A stretch of DNA of 15,782 nucleotides from Kitasatospora phosalacinea (GTDB lineage Bacteria > Actinomycetota > Actinomycetes > Streptomycetales > Streptomycetaceae): contig NZ_JNYE01000137.1 in the NCBI RefSeq assembly GCF_000717185.1, positions 1 to 15,782 on the forward strand, written 5' to 3'. Position numbers and translations under genes: made by a program. The notes beneath the pieces were generated by a model that was not told the origin of the DNA, ran no database searches, and was given only the letters and a program-made list of their open reading frames with translations. How positions within the stretch are numbered: the first letter of the stretch is position 1; the number at the start of each line of letters is the position of its first letter. Below, piece after piece: positions 1 through 5,993 of this stretch.

Positions 1-81
1 TACCGCGCCCTGATGCGGTCGATCCACCCCACTCGCACAAACCCGCCAACCACTCGAAGCGACCTCACCGAAGCCGCTTGA
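1..81 (+). CDS. Partial C-terminal end of a possible IS110-like transposase
   Basis: Frame 1 is open from the window edge to TGA at 79-81 and encodes about 26 residues (ending DLTEAA). The residues alone are too few to identify a family. The reason to suspect a transposase is the octamer GCTTGACA at 76-83, which spans the stop codon. The same octamer spans the stop codon of the much clearer transposase end at the right edge of the window (minus strand, 15704-15711). In both cases the protein ends in AA and an AT-containing tract ending in a purine-rich C-terminal motif follows. This is a tentative call; it could equally be the tail of an unrelated gene. Confidence 0.35.
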   Translation, partial: YRALMRSIHPTRTNPPTTRSDLTEAA

Positions 82-104
82 CATCCATAGGAGCATCCGG
101 GTCC

Positions 105-151
105 GCCGCGGCCCGGGCGGGACGGCACTGCCGCCTCGCCCGGGCCGCGGC
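105..151 (+). terminator. Strong GC hairpin downstream of the left-edge gene
   Basis: The 15-bp arm at 105-119 is perfectly complementary to 137-151. The 17-nt loop can pair further around CGGCA/TGCCG. There is no T-run, which is common for actinomycete terminators. It lies 23 bases after the TGA at 79-81 and before the promoter of the MarR gene, so it most likely insulates the two units. Confidence 0.6.
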
Positions 152-199
152 GCTGCGGGCGGCCGGAGCGGCCCGGTGCCCGCGGCCCGAGGGGTTGGA

Positions 200-211
200 T
201 ATGTTGACATA
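200..211. promoter_or_regulatory. Palindrome over the -35 box, candidate MarR operator
   Basis: TATGTTGACATA is an inverted repeat with 5-bp arms (TATGT/ACATA) around a TG centre, and it contains most of the -35 box. MarR proteins bind short AT-rich palindromes and commonly repress their own genes from such positions. Autoregulation here is inferred from position only. Confidence 0.4.
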
Positions 212-233
212 GGTATGAAGGTGTATCTAATCT
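204..233 (+). promoter_or_regulatory. Sigma-70-type promoter of the MarR gene
   Basis: A perfect -35 box TTGACA (204-209) is followed after 18 bases by TAATCT (228-233), which fits the actinomycete TANNNT -10 pattern. The expected start point, about 7 bases after the -10 box, falls on the GTG start codon at 240. That predicts a leaderless transcript. Confidence 0.6.
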
Positions 234-239
234 GGGGCG

Positions 240-710
240 GTGCCCTCCCCCCGTGCTCGCAGTGAGCAAGTCGACTCCACCGCCGAGGCGTTGGTGTCGG
301 TCCTGCCCGTGCTGAACCGGGTGCTGGAGCGGCAGGTCGCGCTGGACTTCCCGCACCCCGGGCTGCCCGAGGGGCAGCTCGCCCTGCTGCGGCTGGTCGA
401 GGAGCACGTGGGCATCACGGTCCGCGAGGCCGCCGAGGTCCTGCTGATGAAGCCGAACAACGTCAGCGCCCTCGTCTCGCAGCTCACCGAGAAGGGCCTG
501 CTGGAGCGTCGGCAGGACGCCGACGACAAGCGCGTCGCCCACCTGCACCCCACGCCGCTGGCCGCTTCGCGGCTGGCCGAGGCCCGGGCGATCAAGACCG
601 CCCACCTGACGCGGCTGCTGGCCACGCTCACCGACGGGGAGCAGGACGCCCTCGGCTCGGCCCTCGGCGCCCTGAACTCACTCGCCCGGCGCCCCCACTC
701 CGCCGGCTGA
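240..710 (+). CDS. MarR-family winged-helix transcriptional regulator
   Basis: This 156-residue protein has the usual MarR length. Residues 15-50 form the N-terminal dimerisation helix region and 58-86 the helix-turn-helix (TVREAAEVL followed by KPNNVSALVSQLTEKGLLER). The wing is at about 91-105 and holds the family-typical RxxDxxDKR pattern (RQDADDKR). A C-terminal dimerisation helix pair follows. The GTG start is chosen because it begins the open frame at the predicted transcription start and no Shine-Dalgarno sequence is visible, which suggests a leaderless mRNA. The DHA2 exporter gene follows 151 bases downstream on the same strand. MarR-exporter pairs typically respond to small toxic ligands that release the repressor, so it probably controls itself and the exporter. 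The ligand is unknown. It might also respond to the product of the nearby biosynthetic operon, but nothing in the sequence shows this. Confidence 0.88.
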   Translation: MPSPRARSEQVDSTAEALVSVLPVLNRVLERQVALDFPHPGLPEGQLALLRLVEEHVGITVREAAEVLLMKPNNVSALVSQLTEKGLLERRQDADDKRVAHLHPTPLAASRLAEARAIKTAHLTRLLATLTDGEQDALGSALGALNSLARRPHSAG

Positions 711-734
711 CCCCCCGGCACCGCCCGCCCGGGC

Positions 735-751
735 CCGGAACCCCGTTCCGG
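735..751 (+). other. Hairpin between the MarR and exporter genes
   Basis: CCGGAAC (735-741) and GTTCCGG (745-751) form a perfect 7-bp stem with a 3-nt CCC loop. No T-run follows. It could be a weak terminator or processing site between MarR and exporter genes. I found no convincing promoter for the exporter in 711-861, so read-through from the MarR promoter is the simplest model. Confidence 0.4.
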
Positions 752-861
752 CGCGCCCCGGCACGTCCGGCGGCTGCCGACGGTGCTCCGGCGCGCGTCC
801 GTGCCGTGAACGCGGACCGGCGCGGCGTTTCCGTCAACTCCCTTCCAGACAAGGCACCTTC

Positions 862-2463
862 ATGCCCTCCTCCACCCCGGTGGACCGCACCGCCCTGCCC
901 GTACGGACCGAACCGCCCGGGCAGTCCGGCGGGCGGCGCGCCAACCCGTGGCTGACGCTGGTCGCCGTCGCGATCGGCCTGTTCATGGTCAACCTCGACG
1001 GGTCGGTGGTCTCGATCGCCAACCCGGAGATCGGCCGCGACCTGCACGCCTCCACCTCCGACCTGCAGTGGGTCACCAACGCCTACCTCCTGGCGATGGC
1101 CGCCGCGCTGATCCTCGGCGGCAAGCTCGGCGACCGCTTCGGCCGCCGCACCTTCTACCTGGTCGGCGTCGCCGGGTTCGTCGCCTCCTCGGTGATGATC
1201 GGCCTGATCGGCTCGGTGGGCGGCGTCATCGCCTTCCGCGCCCTGCAGGGCCTGTTCGGCGCGCTGCTGATCCCCAACACGCTGGGCCTGCTGCGCGCGG
1301 TCTTCCCGCCCCGGCAGTTCGGCACCGCGGTCGGGCTGTGGGCGATGGTCGCCTCCTGCTCGACCGCGCTCGGCCCGATCGTCGGCGGCCTGCTGGTGGA
1401 GCACGTCAGCTGGGAGTCCGTCTTCTACGTCAACGTGCCCATCGGCATCGGCGCGCTGGTCTTCAGCCTGCTCGTCCTGCCGCAGAGCAAGGACTCCACC
1501 GGGCAGCACCGCTTCGACCTGGTCGGCGTCGCCGTGCTGGCCCTCGGGCTGGTCGCCCTGGTCTTCGGCGTGATCAAGGGCGAGAGCTGGGGCTGGAGTT
1601 CGGCCGCAACCCTGGGCACCCTGGCGGGCGGCCTGCTGCTGCTGGCGCTCTTCGCCCGGTACGAGACCCGGGTCGCCCACCCGCTGCTGCCGATGCGGCT
1701 GTTCCGCAGCCCGGCCCTGACCATCGGCACCGTCGTCACCGCGATCAACTTCTTCGTCCTGCTCGGCGTCATCTTCTTCCTGATGCTCTACCTGCAGAAC
1801 GTCCGCGGCCTCAGCCCGGTCGAGGTCGGCGTGCGCACCCTGCCGATGAGCCTGGCCTCCGTCGCCGCCGCCCCGCTCGGCGCCGCCCTGACCGGACGCT
1901 TCGGCGCCCGCCTCACCATGCCCGCGGGCATGCTGCTGGAGGCCGTCGCCGCGCTGTGGATGAGCACCTGGGACAGCCACTCCGCGTACGGGGCGATGTG
2001 GCCGCCCTTCGTCCTGATCGGCCTCGGCGTCGGCATGGTGATGTCCGCCTCCTCCGACGCCATCGTCGCCAACGCCCCCGTCCGCGACGGCGGTGTGGCC
2101 AGCGGCCTGCAGGCCACCGCCCTGCAGATCGGCGGCGCGCTCGGCACCTCCGTCCTGGTCTCGCTGGTCAGCGGCCGGGTCGGCGCCACCCTGGTGCACG
2201 AGTTGACCGGCGCGGGCGTGCCGGAACCCGCCGCCCAGGGCTTCGCCGCCGCCAAGGACGCCGTCGCCATGGGCATCGCCCCCGTCGACGCCGCCGTGCC
2301 CGCCCAACTCAGGGCCGCCGTCGTCGAAGGCAGCGGCAACGCCTTCATGAACGGCGTCCACACCGCCGTCCAGGTCACCGCTGCCCTGTGCGTCATCGGC
2401 GCCCTCCTCGCCGCCGCCGGACTGCGCCACGGCACCCGCAAGCCGACCGCCGCCCACGCCTGA
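862..2463 (+). CDS. DHA2-family (14-TM) MFS multidrug exporter
   Basis: This 533-residue inner-membrane proton antiporter resembles the EmrB/QacA group. Motif D1 is at about 45-55 (LDGSVVSIANP). Motif A is at 86-96 (GGKLGDRFGRR) in the loop between helices 2 and 3. The antiporter motif C region is at about 158-178 and ends ALGPIVGGLL. Helices continue to near the C-terminus, giving the 14-helix length expected of DHA2 proteins rather than the roughly 400 residues of 12-helix ones. The ATG at 862 has a modest ribosome site AAGG at 851-854. It sits directly downstream of a MarR gene on the same strand and ends at a strong terminator, so the two form a self-contained efflux unit. The substrate cannot be told from sequence. 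It may be a resistance pump for the neighbouring operon product or an independent drug pump. Confidence 0.92.
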   Translation: MPSSTPVDRTALPVRTEPPGQSGGRRANPWLTLVAVAIGLFMVNLDGSVVSIANPEIGRDLHASTSDLQWVTNAYLLAMAAALILGGKLGDRFGRRTFYLVGVAGFVASSVMIGLIGSVGGVIAFRALQGLFGALLIPNTLGLLRAVFPPRQFGTAVGLWAMVASCSTALGPIVGGLLVEHVSWESVFYVNVPIGIGALVFSLLVLPQSKDSTGQHRFDLVGVAVLALGLVALVFGVIKGESWGWSSAATLGTLAGGLLLLALFARYETRVAHPLLPMRLFRSPALTIGTVVTAINFFVLLGVIFFLMLYLQNVRGLSPVEVGVRTLPMSLASVAAAPLGAALTGRFGARLTMPAGMLLEAVAALWMSTWDSHSAYGAMWPPFVLIGLGVGMVMSASSDAIVANAPVRDGGVASGLQATALQIGGALGTSVLVSLVSGRVGATLVHELTGAGVPEPAAQGFAAAKDAVAMGIAPVDAAVPAQLRAAVVEGSGNAFMNGVHTAVQVTAALCVIGALLAAAGLRHGTRKPTAAHA

Positions 2464-2466
2464 GCA

Positions 2467-2520
2467 GCCGAGGCGGAGGCGCCCGGCCGGTGGATCCCGG
2501 CCGGGCACCTCCGCCTCGGC
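2467..2520 (+). terminator. Long-stem terminator after the exporter gene
   Basis: Arms 2467-2490 and 2497-2520 are complementary over 24 bp with a single C-A mismatch (2480 against 2507) and enclose a 6-nt loop, TGGATC. It begins 3 bases after the stop codon. The very long, almost perfect stem without a T-run is a typical strong Streptomyces terminator. Confidence 0.85.
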
Positions 2521-2567
2521 ACTTCTGCGGTTGCCCGTCGGCGCGCACGCCGGTCGCAGTGCCTCCT

Positions 2568-2590
2568 CCGGGCGGAACTCCTCCGCCCGG
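2568..2590. terminator. Second hairpin in the convergent gap
   Basis: CCGGGCGGA (2568-2576) pairs with TCCGCCCGG (2582-2590) around a 5-nt loop. It lies between the convergent exporter and CBM genes and may back up termination in either direction. The right arm belongs to a 13-bp direct repeat, CTCCGCCCGGGCC, at 2581-2593 and 2599-2611. I see no gene in the rest of 2521-2694. Confidence 0.4.
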
Positions 2591-2694
2591 GCCAAGGGCT
2601 CCGCCCGGGCCGCACCACCGCCAGGCAGCCCGCAGAGTGATCGTCCCGAACCCGACCAGCACCCCGCGGCGAAGCGGGCAGCAGAGTCCGCACG

Positions 2695-2751
2695 CGTCGC
2701 GGAGCCGGGCCCCGGTTCCGGGCCCTGGTTCCGGGACGCGGCCTGGCGACG
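2695..2751 (-). terminator. Possible terminator of the CBM gene
   Basis: CGTCGC (2695-2700) and GCGACG (2746-2751) can pair, enclosing an inner GGGCCC/GGGCCC stem (2707-2712 with 2720-2725). It lies just past the minus-strand stop codon at 2760-2762. The stem is interrupted, so the call rests mostly on position. Confidence 0.35.
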
Positions 2752-2759
2752 GGTGCAGG

Positions 2760-3446
2760 TCAGCAGGTGCCGAGGTCCTGCCAGACGCCCCACTGGCCGG
2801 TGGTGCCGGGCTCCTCGCCCAGCGTCCACCACTTGGCGCTCCACCGGTGGCCCTTCCACGAGACGGTGTTGCCACCGGTGTAGACCTGTGTGCCGACCCA
2901 GGAGGCGGTGGAGCACGCCGGGGCGGTGGCGGTACCGGTCACGGTGAGCGTGTAGGTCGCGGAGGACGTGGCCGAGGTGCCGGTCAGCGCGCCCTTGACC
3001 GTCAGGGTGTAGGTGCCGGGGACGACCGTGGACACGGTCGACACCGACAGGGCGGCGCTGGAGCTCCCGTTGACCGAGGACGGGCTGACCGAGGCGGTGA
3101 CCCCCGTGGGGACGCCGCTGACCGTCAGCGCGATGGACGTGTTCGAGCCGTTGTTGATGATGGCCGTGCTCACGGTCGCGGTGGTCGACGATCCGGCGGT
3201 CACCGTGCCCGAGGACGGGCTGACCTGCACCTGGATGGCGGGCACCAGGACGCTCGACGCGGAGGGCGACGGGGAGGGGGCGGTGGACGGGGCCTCGACG
3301 TACGGGGCGAAGGCCCGGGCGGGCAGTGGGGTGCCCGCCGCGTGGGCGGTGCCGGTTCCGGTGCCGGTGAGCGCCACGCCGACGACGGTGGCGGTGACGG
3401 CTCCGGCGAGCAGGGCTCGGAGTGGTGCGCGAACGGGTCCGGACAT
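2760..3446 (-). CDS. Secreted Ig-like plus CBM5/12 chitin-binding protein
   Basis: This is a 228-residue extracellular protein. Residues 1-36 form a signal peptide: a basic N-terminus, a hydrophobic core (ALLAGAVTATVVGVAL) and a probable cut after AHA. Residues 51-67 are a Ser/Pro/Ala linker. Residues 70-170 form a Ser/Thr-rich beta domain of the Ig-like type seen between chitinase modules (SPSSGTVTAGSS, GVPTGVTASVSPSS, GTYTLTV). Residues 178-228 are a CBM5/12 module with Cys178 and Cys228 and a rich set of Trp (183, 197, 202, 206, 207, 219, 222). No catalytic domain is present, so the likely role is chitin binding. The segment PLPARAFAPYVEA (41-53) resembles the start of secreted GH18 chitinases. 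The ATG at 3446 is preferred over upstream in-frame starts because AAGGGAG lies 8 bases before it and it begins the signal peptide. Confidence 0.82.
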   Translation of the reverse strand: MSGPVRAPLRALLAGAVTATVVGVALTGTGTGTAHAAGTPLPARAFAPYVEAPSTAPSPSPSASSVLVPAIQVQVSPSSGTVTAGSSTTATVSTAIINNGSNTSIALTVSGVPTGVTASVSPSSVNGSSSAALSVSTVSTVVPGTYTLTVKGALTGTSATSSATYTLTVTGTATAPACSTASWVGTQVYTGGNTVSWKGHRWSAKWWTLGEEPGTTGQWGVWQDLGTC

Positions 3447-3502
3447 GGACCGCGCTCCCTTCGAAGGTGGGGGACTTCGGCGACCTGAAGCACTCTGGTC
3501 TC

Positions 3503-3533
3503 TGGCCCGGACCCATACTGGTGGTCCGGGCCA
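3503..3533. promoter_or_regulatory. Paired inverted operator-like 12-mers, possible DasR/chitinase operator
   Basis: TGGTCCGGGCCA at 3522-3533 recurs on the opposite strand at 3503-3514 as GGGTCCGGGCCA (11 of 12 identical). The centres are 19 bp apart, and the pair can also fold as a 10-bp stem (3504-3513 with 3523-3532). The 12-mer matches 9 of 12 positions of the DasR core TGGTCTAGACCA and resembles the paired 12-bp repeats over Streptomyces chitinase promoters. Its place just downstream of a -35 box of a chitin-binding gene fits repression lifted by chitin-derived GlcN-6-P, but this is inference. Confidence 0.42.
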
Positions 3534-3545
3534 CCCGACTGTCAA
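3515..3545 (-). promoter_or_regulatory. Candidate promoter of the CBM gene
   Basis: On the minus strand a perfect TTGACA (3545-3540) is followed after 19 bases by CAGTAT (3520-3515). The -35 box is good, but the -10 box and spacing are poor. The operator-like 12-mers occupy the spacer and the region after it. About 70 bases separate this from the start codon. Confidence 0.4.
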
Positions 3546-3573
3546 GAGTCCTCACCGACCCTTGGGTTCAGCA

Positions 3574-3595
3574 CGCGGCCCCCGGACGGGCCGCG
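3574..3595 (-). terminator. Hairpin downstream of the isonitrile hydratase-like gene
   Basis: CGCGGCCC (3574-3581) and GGGCCGCG (3588-3595) form a perfect 8-bp stem with a 6-nt loop. It lies about 75 bases past the minus-strand stop codon at 3670-3672 and upstream of the CBM promoter. Confidence 0.5.
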
Positions 3596-3629
3596 ACCCG
3601 GCCCCGGGCCGACTACCAGGTCACCGCGG

Positions 3630-3652
3630 GTTCTCCCCGGGCGGCGGGGAAC
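3630..3652 (-). terminator. First hairpin after the isonitrile hydratase-like gene
   Basis: The right arm CGGGGAAC (3645-3652) pairs with GTTC plus CCCCG (3630-3639), with one bulged T at 3634. It begins 17 bases past the stop codon and, with the 3574-3595 hairpin, probably ends transcription of the minus-strand gene. Confidence 0.45.
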
Positions 3653-3669
3653 TCCCGGAGCCGGTCGGG

Positions 3670-4272
3670 TCACACGGGGGGCTCGGGGTCGTACTGGATG
3701 CCGCGGCGCACCTCGCGGGCGCGTTCGGGGGAGTGCAGGCGGGCGACGAGGTGGAGGGCCATGTCGATGCCGGCGGAGATGCCGGCGGAGGTGATGAGGT
3801 CGCCGTCGTCGACGAAGCGGGCGTCGGGGCGGACCTCGGCGGTGGGTTCGAGGGTGGCGAGCAGGTCGAGGGACGCCCAGTGGGTGGTGACGGGGCGGCC
3901 GTGCAGTAGGCCGGCCCGGGCGTAGACGAGGGCGCCGGTGCAGACGCTGGTCGTCAGGGAGGCCGCGGAGCTGAGCCCGCGCACCCAGTCGACGTGGTCC
4001 TGGTCCTCCAGGAGGGGGCGGGTGCCCTGGCCGCCGGGGTGCAGGAGGACCTCGGGGGCGGGCATGGTCTCCCGGGAGAAGTGCGGCAGGATCGTCAGGC
4101 CTTTCGCGCACAGGACGGGGGCCCCGTCCCGGGAGACGCAATTCACCCGCCAGCCGTCCTCGGGGAACTTCCGCGTCCAGTAGGAGAGCACCTCCCACGG
4201 GCCGATGGCGTCCAGTTCCTCGACGTCGGGGAAAAGCAGGATCGCGATCTCGCGGAATTTCGTGTCGCTCAT
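3670..4272 (-). CDS. DJ-1/PfpI-family protein, isonitrile hydratase-like
   Basis: This 200-residue cytosolic protein spans the full DJ-1/PfpI domain. The nucleophile elbow is TSVCTGALVYARAGLL with Cys111 followed by Thr112, and ATTHW-like TTHWASLDLLA follows. Asp21 in ELDAIGPWEVL completes the Asp-Cys-Thr set known from Pseudomonas isocyanide (isonitrile) hydratase, which hydrates isonitriles to N-formamides. The C-terminal match is also close (DGDLITSAGISAGIDMALHL and YDPEPP). The family also contains uncharacterised DJ-1-like proteins and AraC-type regulator N-domains; no HTH is present here. Start: ATG at 4272 or ATG three codons upstream at 4281; neither has a clear ribosome site. It is divergent from the biosynthetic operon across a 338-base gap, so it could be detoxification or tailoring for that pathway, or unrelated. 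No isonitrile-forming gene is visible. Confidence 0.82.
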   Translation of the reverse strand: MSDTKFREIAILLFPDVEELDAIGPWEVLSYWTRKFPEDGWRVNCVSRDGAPVLCAKGLTILPHFSRETMPAPEVLLHPGGQGTRPLLEDQDHVDWVRGLSSAASLTTSVCTGALVYARAGLLHGRPVTTHWASLDLLATLEPTAEVRPDARFVDDGDLITSAGISAGIDMALHLVARLHSPERAREVRRGIQYDPEPPV

Positions 4273-4448
4273 GGCGACCATCAAAACAGACGGCCCGTGC
4301 CGTGGCCAGTGCCGGGGCGCCGCGGCCGGACCCGGTGCGGCGGAGTGCCCGGAGCGGGCGCGTCCGGTCGGCGGGCGGCTTCCTGACGTGCCGTTAAGTC
4401 GCCACAACGGCCGATGACTTGCAAGATCTCAGATCGCGAGACCGATCG

Positions 4449-4478
4449 TTGACGCTGGCCTAGACCTCTGTGTAGGTT
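4449..4478 (+). promoter_or_regulatory. Sigma-70-type promoter of the nine-gene operon
   Basis: TTGACG (4449-4454) is followed after 18 bases by TAGGTT (4473-4478), matching actinomycete TTGACN/TANNNT promoters. The start point should lie near 4485, giving a leader of about 125 bases before the GTG at 4611. The rest of 4273-4448 is non-coding and includes TTGCAA at 4422-4427. I could not identify a clear promoter for the divergent minus-strand gene there. Confidence 0.6.
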
Positions 4479-4483
4479 GCAGC

Positions 4484-4496
4484 CTCGTTGAACGAG
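4484..4496. promoter_or_regulatory. Palindrome at the predicted transcription start, candidate operator
   Basis: CTCGTT-G-AACGAG is a perfect inverted repeat with 6-bp arms around one central base. It starts 5 bases after the -10 box and so covers the expected +1. The position suits a repressor site. The cognate regulator is not evident in the window; the MarR protein at 240-710 is one candidate, although its own palindrome is different in sequence. Confidence 0.4.
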
Positions 4497-4511
4497 CACC
4501 GACAGTCGCCA

Positions 4512-4576
4512 CGGGGGGCGCACTGCGCTGCGCGATATTCATTTCCGGTTCCGCCGAAGTGCTGCCCCCCGCTTTT
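4512..4576 (+). terminator. Leader hairpin with T-run, candidate transcription attenuator
   Basis: CGGGGGGC (4512-4519) pairs with GCCCCCCG (4564-4571), and the adjoining GCACT (4520-4524) pairs with AGTGC (4558-4562) with T4563 bulged. This makes a 13-bp GC-rich stem closing a 33-nt loop that itself contains GCGCTGCGC. The stem is followed by CTTTT (4572-4576). It lies between the operon promoter and the first start codon, so it may act as an attenuator or anti-degradation leader. I found no separate leader peptide inside it. Confidence 0.5.
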
Positions 4577-4610
4577 CCGCGTCGTTTCCCCCGACCTCAG
4601 GAAGCCATCA

Positions 4611-5993
4611 GTGGACAGCAGAGAAGAAGTGCACAGGCGGACGTTCTCCGCACACGGCGGGACCGCACCGCTCACCTGGGGACAGCTCGCGATCTGGAAG
4701 ACGATCGCCTGGATGGGGGACGAGGCGCACTACTTCAACGTCCGCCGGCTGGTCGACCTGCCCGAGGGCGTCACCGTGGACGGGGCGGTCGAAGCGGTCG
4801 CCCGCCTCGTCGCCCGGCACGAGGCGCTGCGGACCAGGTGGGAGGCCGGGGCGGAGGAGCCGTCGCAGACGGTCTCGGCCGAGGGGACCGTGGACGTCCT
4901 GGTGGTCCCCGTCCCCCTGGAGGGCGCCCGGGAGAGCGCCGAGGAGCGCACCGTCGCCCAGGCCGCCGGGAAGCTGCCCGGCGCCGACGGGATGCCCGGC
5001 CGCTTCACCGTCTTCGCCCACGGCGACACCGCCCTGCACATCGGCATGGTGGTCACCCACCAGGCCGTGGACAGCTGGTCGATGCGGGTGATGGAGCGGG
5101 AACTGCGCCTCCTGGCCACCGGCGGACAGCCCGACGCCGACGCCTGGCAGCCGAGGGACCAGGTCGCCGTCGAACGCGCGCCCGGCGGGGCCGCCCGCAG
5201 CAAGGGCGCCCTGCGCTACTGGGAGCGGAACCTGGAGAAGGCGCCCGCGACGATGTTCGGGCCGTCCCCGCAGGGCGCCCCCGAGGACCCGGAGCGCTTC
5301 GTCCGGCTCGGCATGGACTCGCCCGCGCTGGCGATCGCCGCCACCGCACTGGCCGACCACTGCCGGACGTCCGTCTCCACCGTCCTGCTCGCCGCCACGT
5401 CCGCCGTGGTGGGCCGCTTCGCGGGCCGGGACTCCGTCGTGCTCCAGCTGATCGCCTTCAACCGGGTCGACCCGCGCACGGACGCCCTGGTCGGCTCCAT
5501 GACGGAGAACGCCCTGTTCACCGTCGACGGCGTGGACCGCGGCGACTTCGCCGACCTCGTCACCCGCACCCACGACCGCGCCATGCTCGCCTACCAGCAC
5601 GCCCGCTACCACCCCCTGGAGCTCGACCGGCTGCTCGACCGCCTCACCGAGCAGCGCGGCGCCCGCCCCGACCTCGGCTGCTTCTTCAACGACGCGCGGC
5701 TCCAGGACAGGTGGCCCGACACGCTCGAACCGCTCCCCACCGAGCCCGGGGCGGTCGAGCGGCTGCGCGCCCGCACCCGCATCCACGTCGAGGGCACCTG
5801 GGCCGCCCAGGACGCGACGTTCTTCGCCCACACGACCTACTCGCCGGACTCGGCCCGGTTCTTCGTCATGGCGGACACCCTGCTGCTGCCCCGCACCGGC
5901 ATCGAGGAGAGCCTCCGCGAGACCGAGCGGGTGGTCCTGGACGCCGCGCTGCGGCTCGCCGCCGCACCGACCCCGCCCGAGGGGGAGAAGTGA
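4611..5993 (+). CDS. Stand-alone NRPS-type condensation enzyme
   Basis: This 460-residue protein consists of a single condensation domain. Core motifs in order: C1-like LTWGQLAIW (21-29), C2 RHEALRTRW (69-77), the active-site motif THQAVDSWS (149-157) where the canonical HHxxxDG has its second His (His150) and Asp154 but Ser in place of Gly, C4-like YWERNL (203-208), and a C5-like FNRVDPRTDALVGSMTEN (283-300). With the catalytic His present it should form an amide or ester between an acyl group on a carrier protein and an amine or alcohol. The only carrier protein visible is the one at 12711-12992, its probable partner. GTG at 4611 is chosen because AGGAAG lies at 4599-4604, 6 bases upstream; the frame is open further upstream, but there it runs through the leader hairpin. 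It is the first gene of the operon and its stop overlaps the next start (GTGA). Confidence 0.86.
   Translation: MDSREEVHRRTFSAHGGTAPLTWGQLAIWKTIAWMGDEAHYFNVRRLVDLPEGVTVDGAVEAVARLVARHEALRTRWEAGAEEPSQTVSAEGTVDVLVVPVPLEGARESAEERTVAQAAGKLPGADGMPGRFTVFAHGDTALHIGMVVTHQAVDSWSMRVMERELRLLATGGQPDADAWQPRDQVAVERAPGGAARSKGALRYWERNLEKAPATMFGPSPQGAPEDPERFVRLGMDSPALAIAATALADHCRTSVSTVLLAATSAVVGRFAGRDSVVLQLIAFNRVDPRTDALVGSMTENALFTVDGVDRGDFADLVTRTHDRAMLAYQHARYHPLELDRLLDRLTEQRGARPDLGCFFNDARLQDRWPDTLEPLPTEPGAVERLRARTRIHVEGTWAAQDATFFAHTTYSPDSARFFVMADTLLLPRTGIEESLRETERVVLDAALRLAAAPTPPEGEK

Noticed and set aside
79..98. TTGACA at 79-84 region as a promoter
   Set aside because: The hexamer TTGACA (78-83) overlaps a stop codon, has no suitable -10 box at 16-19 bases and is followed by a strong hairpin. 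It is better explained as an insertion-element end.
628..3555. Very long open frame on the minus strand across the exporter gene
   Set aside because: It is antisense to the DHA2 exporter, has low-complexity Arg/Gly/Asp-rich composition and no recognisable domain. It is the usual mirror of strong third-position GC bias.
4418..4448. CTTGCAAG/AGATCT-type short palindromes as a butyrolactone-receptor operator
   Set aside because: They are short, partly overlapping and do not match the known 22-26 bp receptor elements.
4559..5989. Upstream extension of the first ABC exporter in the same frame
   Set aside because: The frame overlaps the whole condensation gene and is Arg/Pro-rich with no domain. 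The GTG at 5990 with a strong ribosome site is the proper start.
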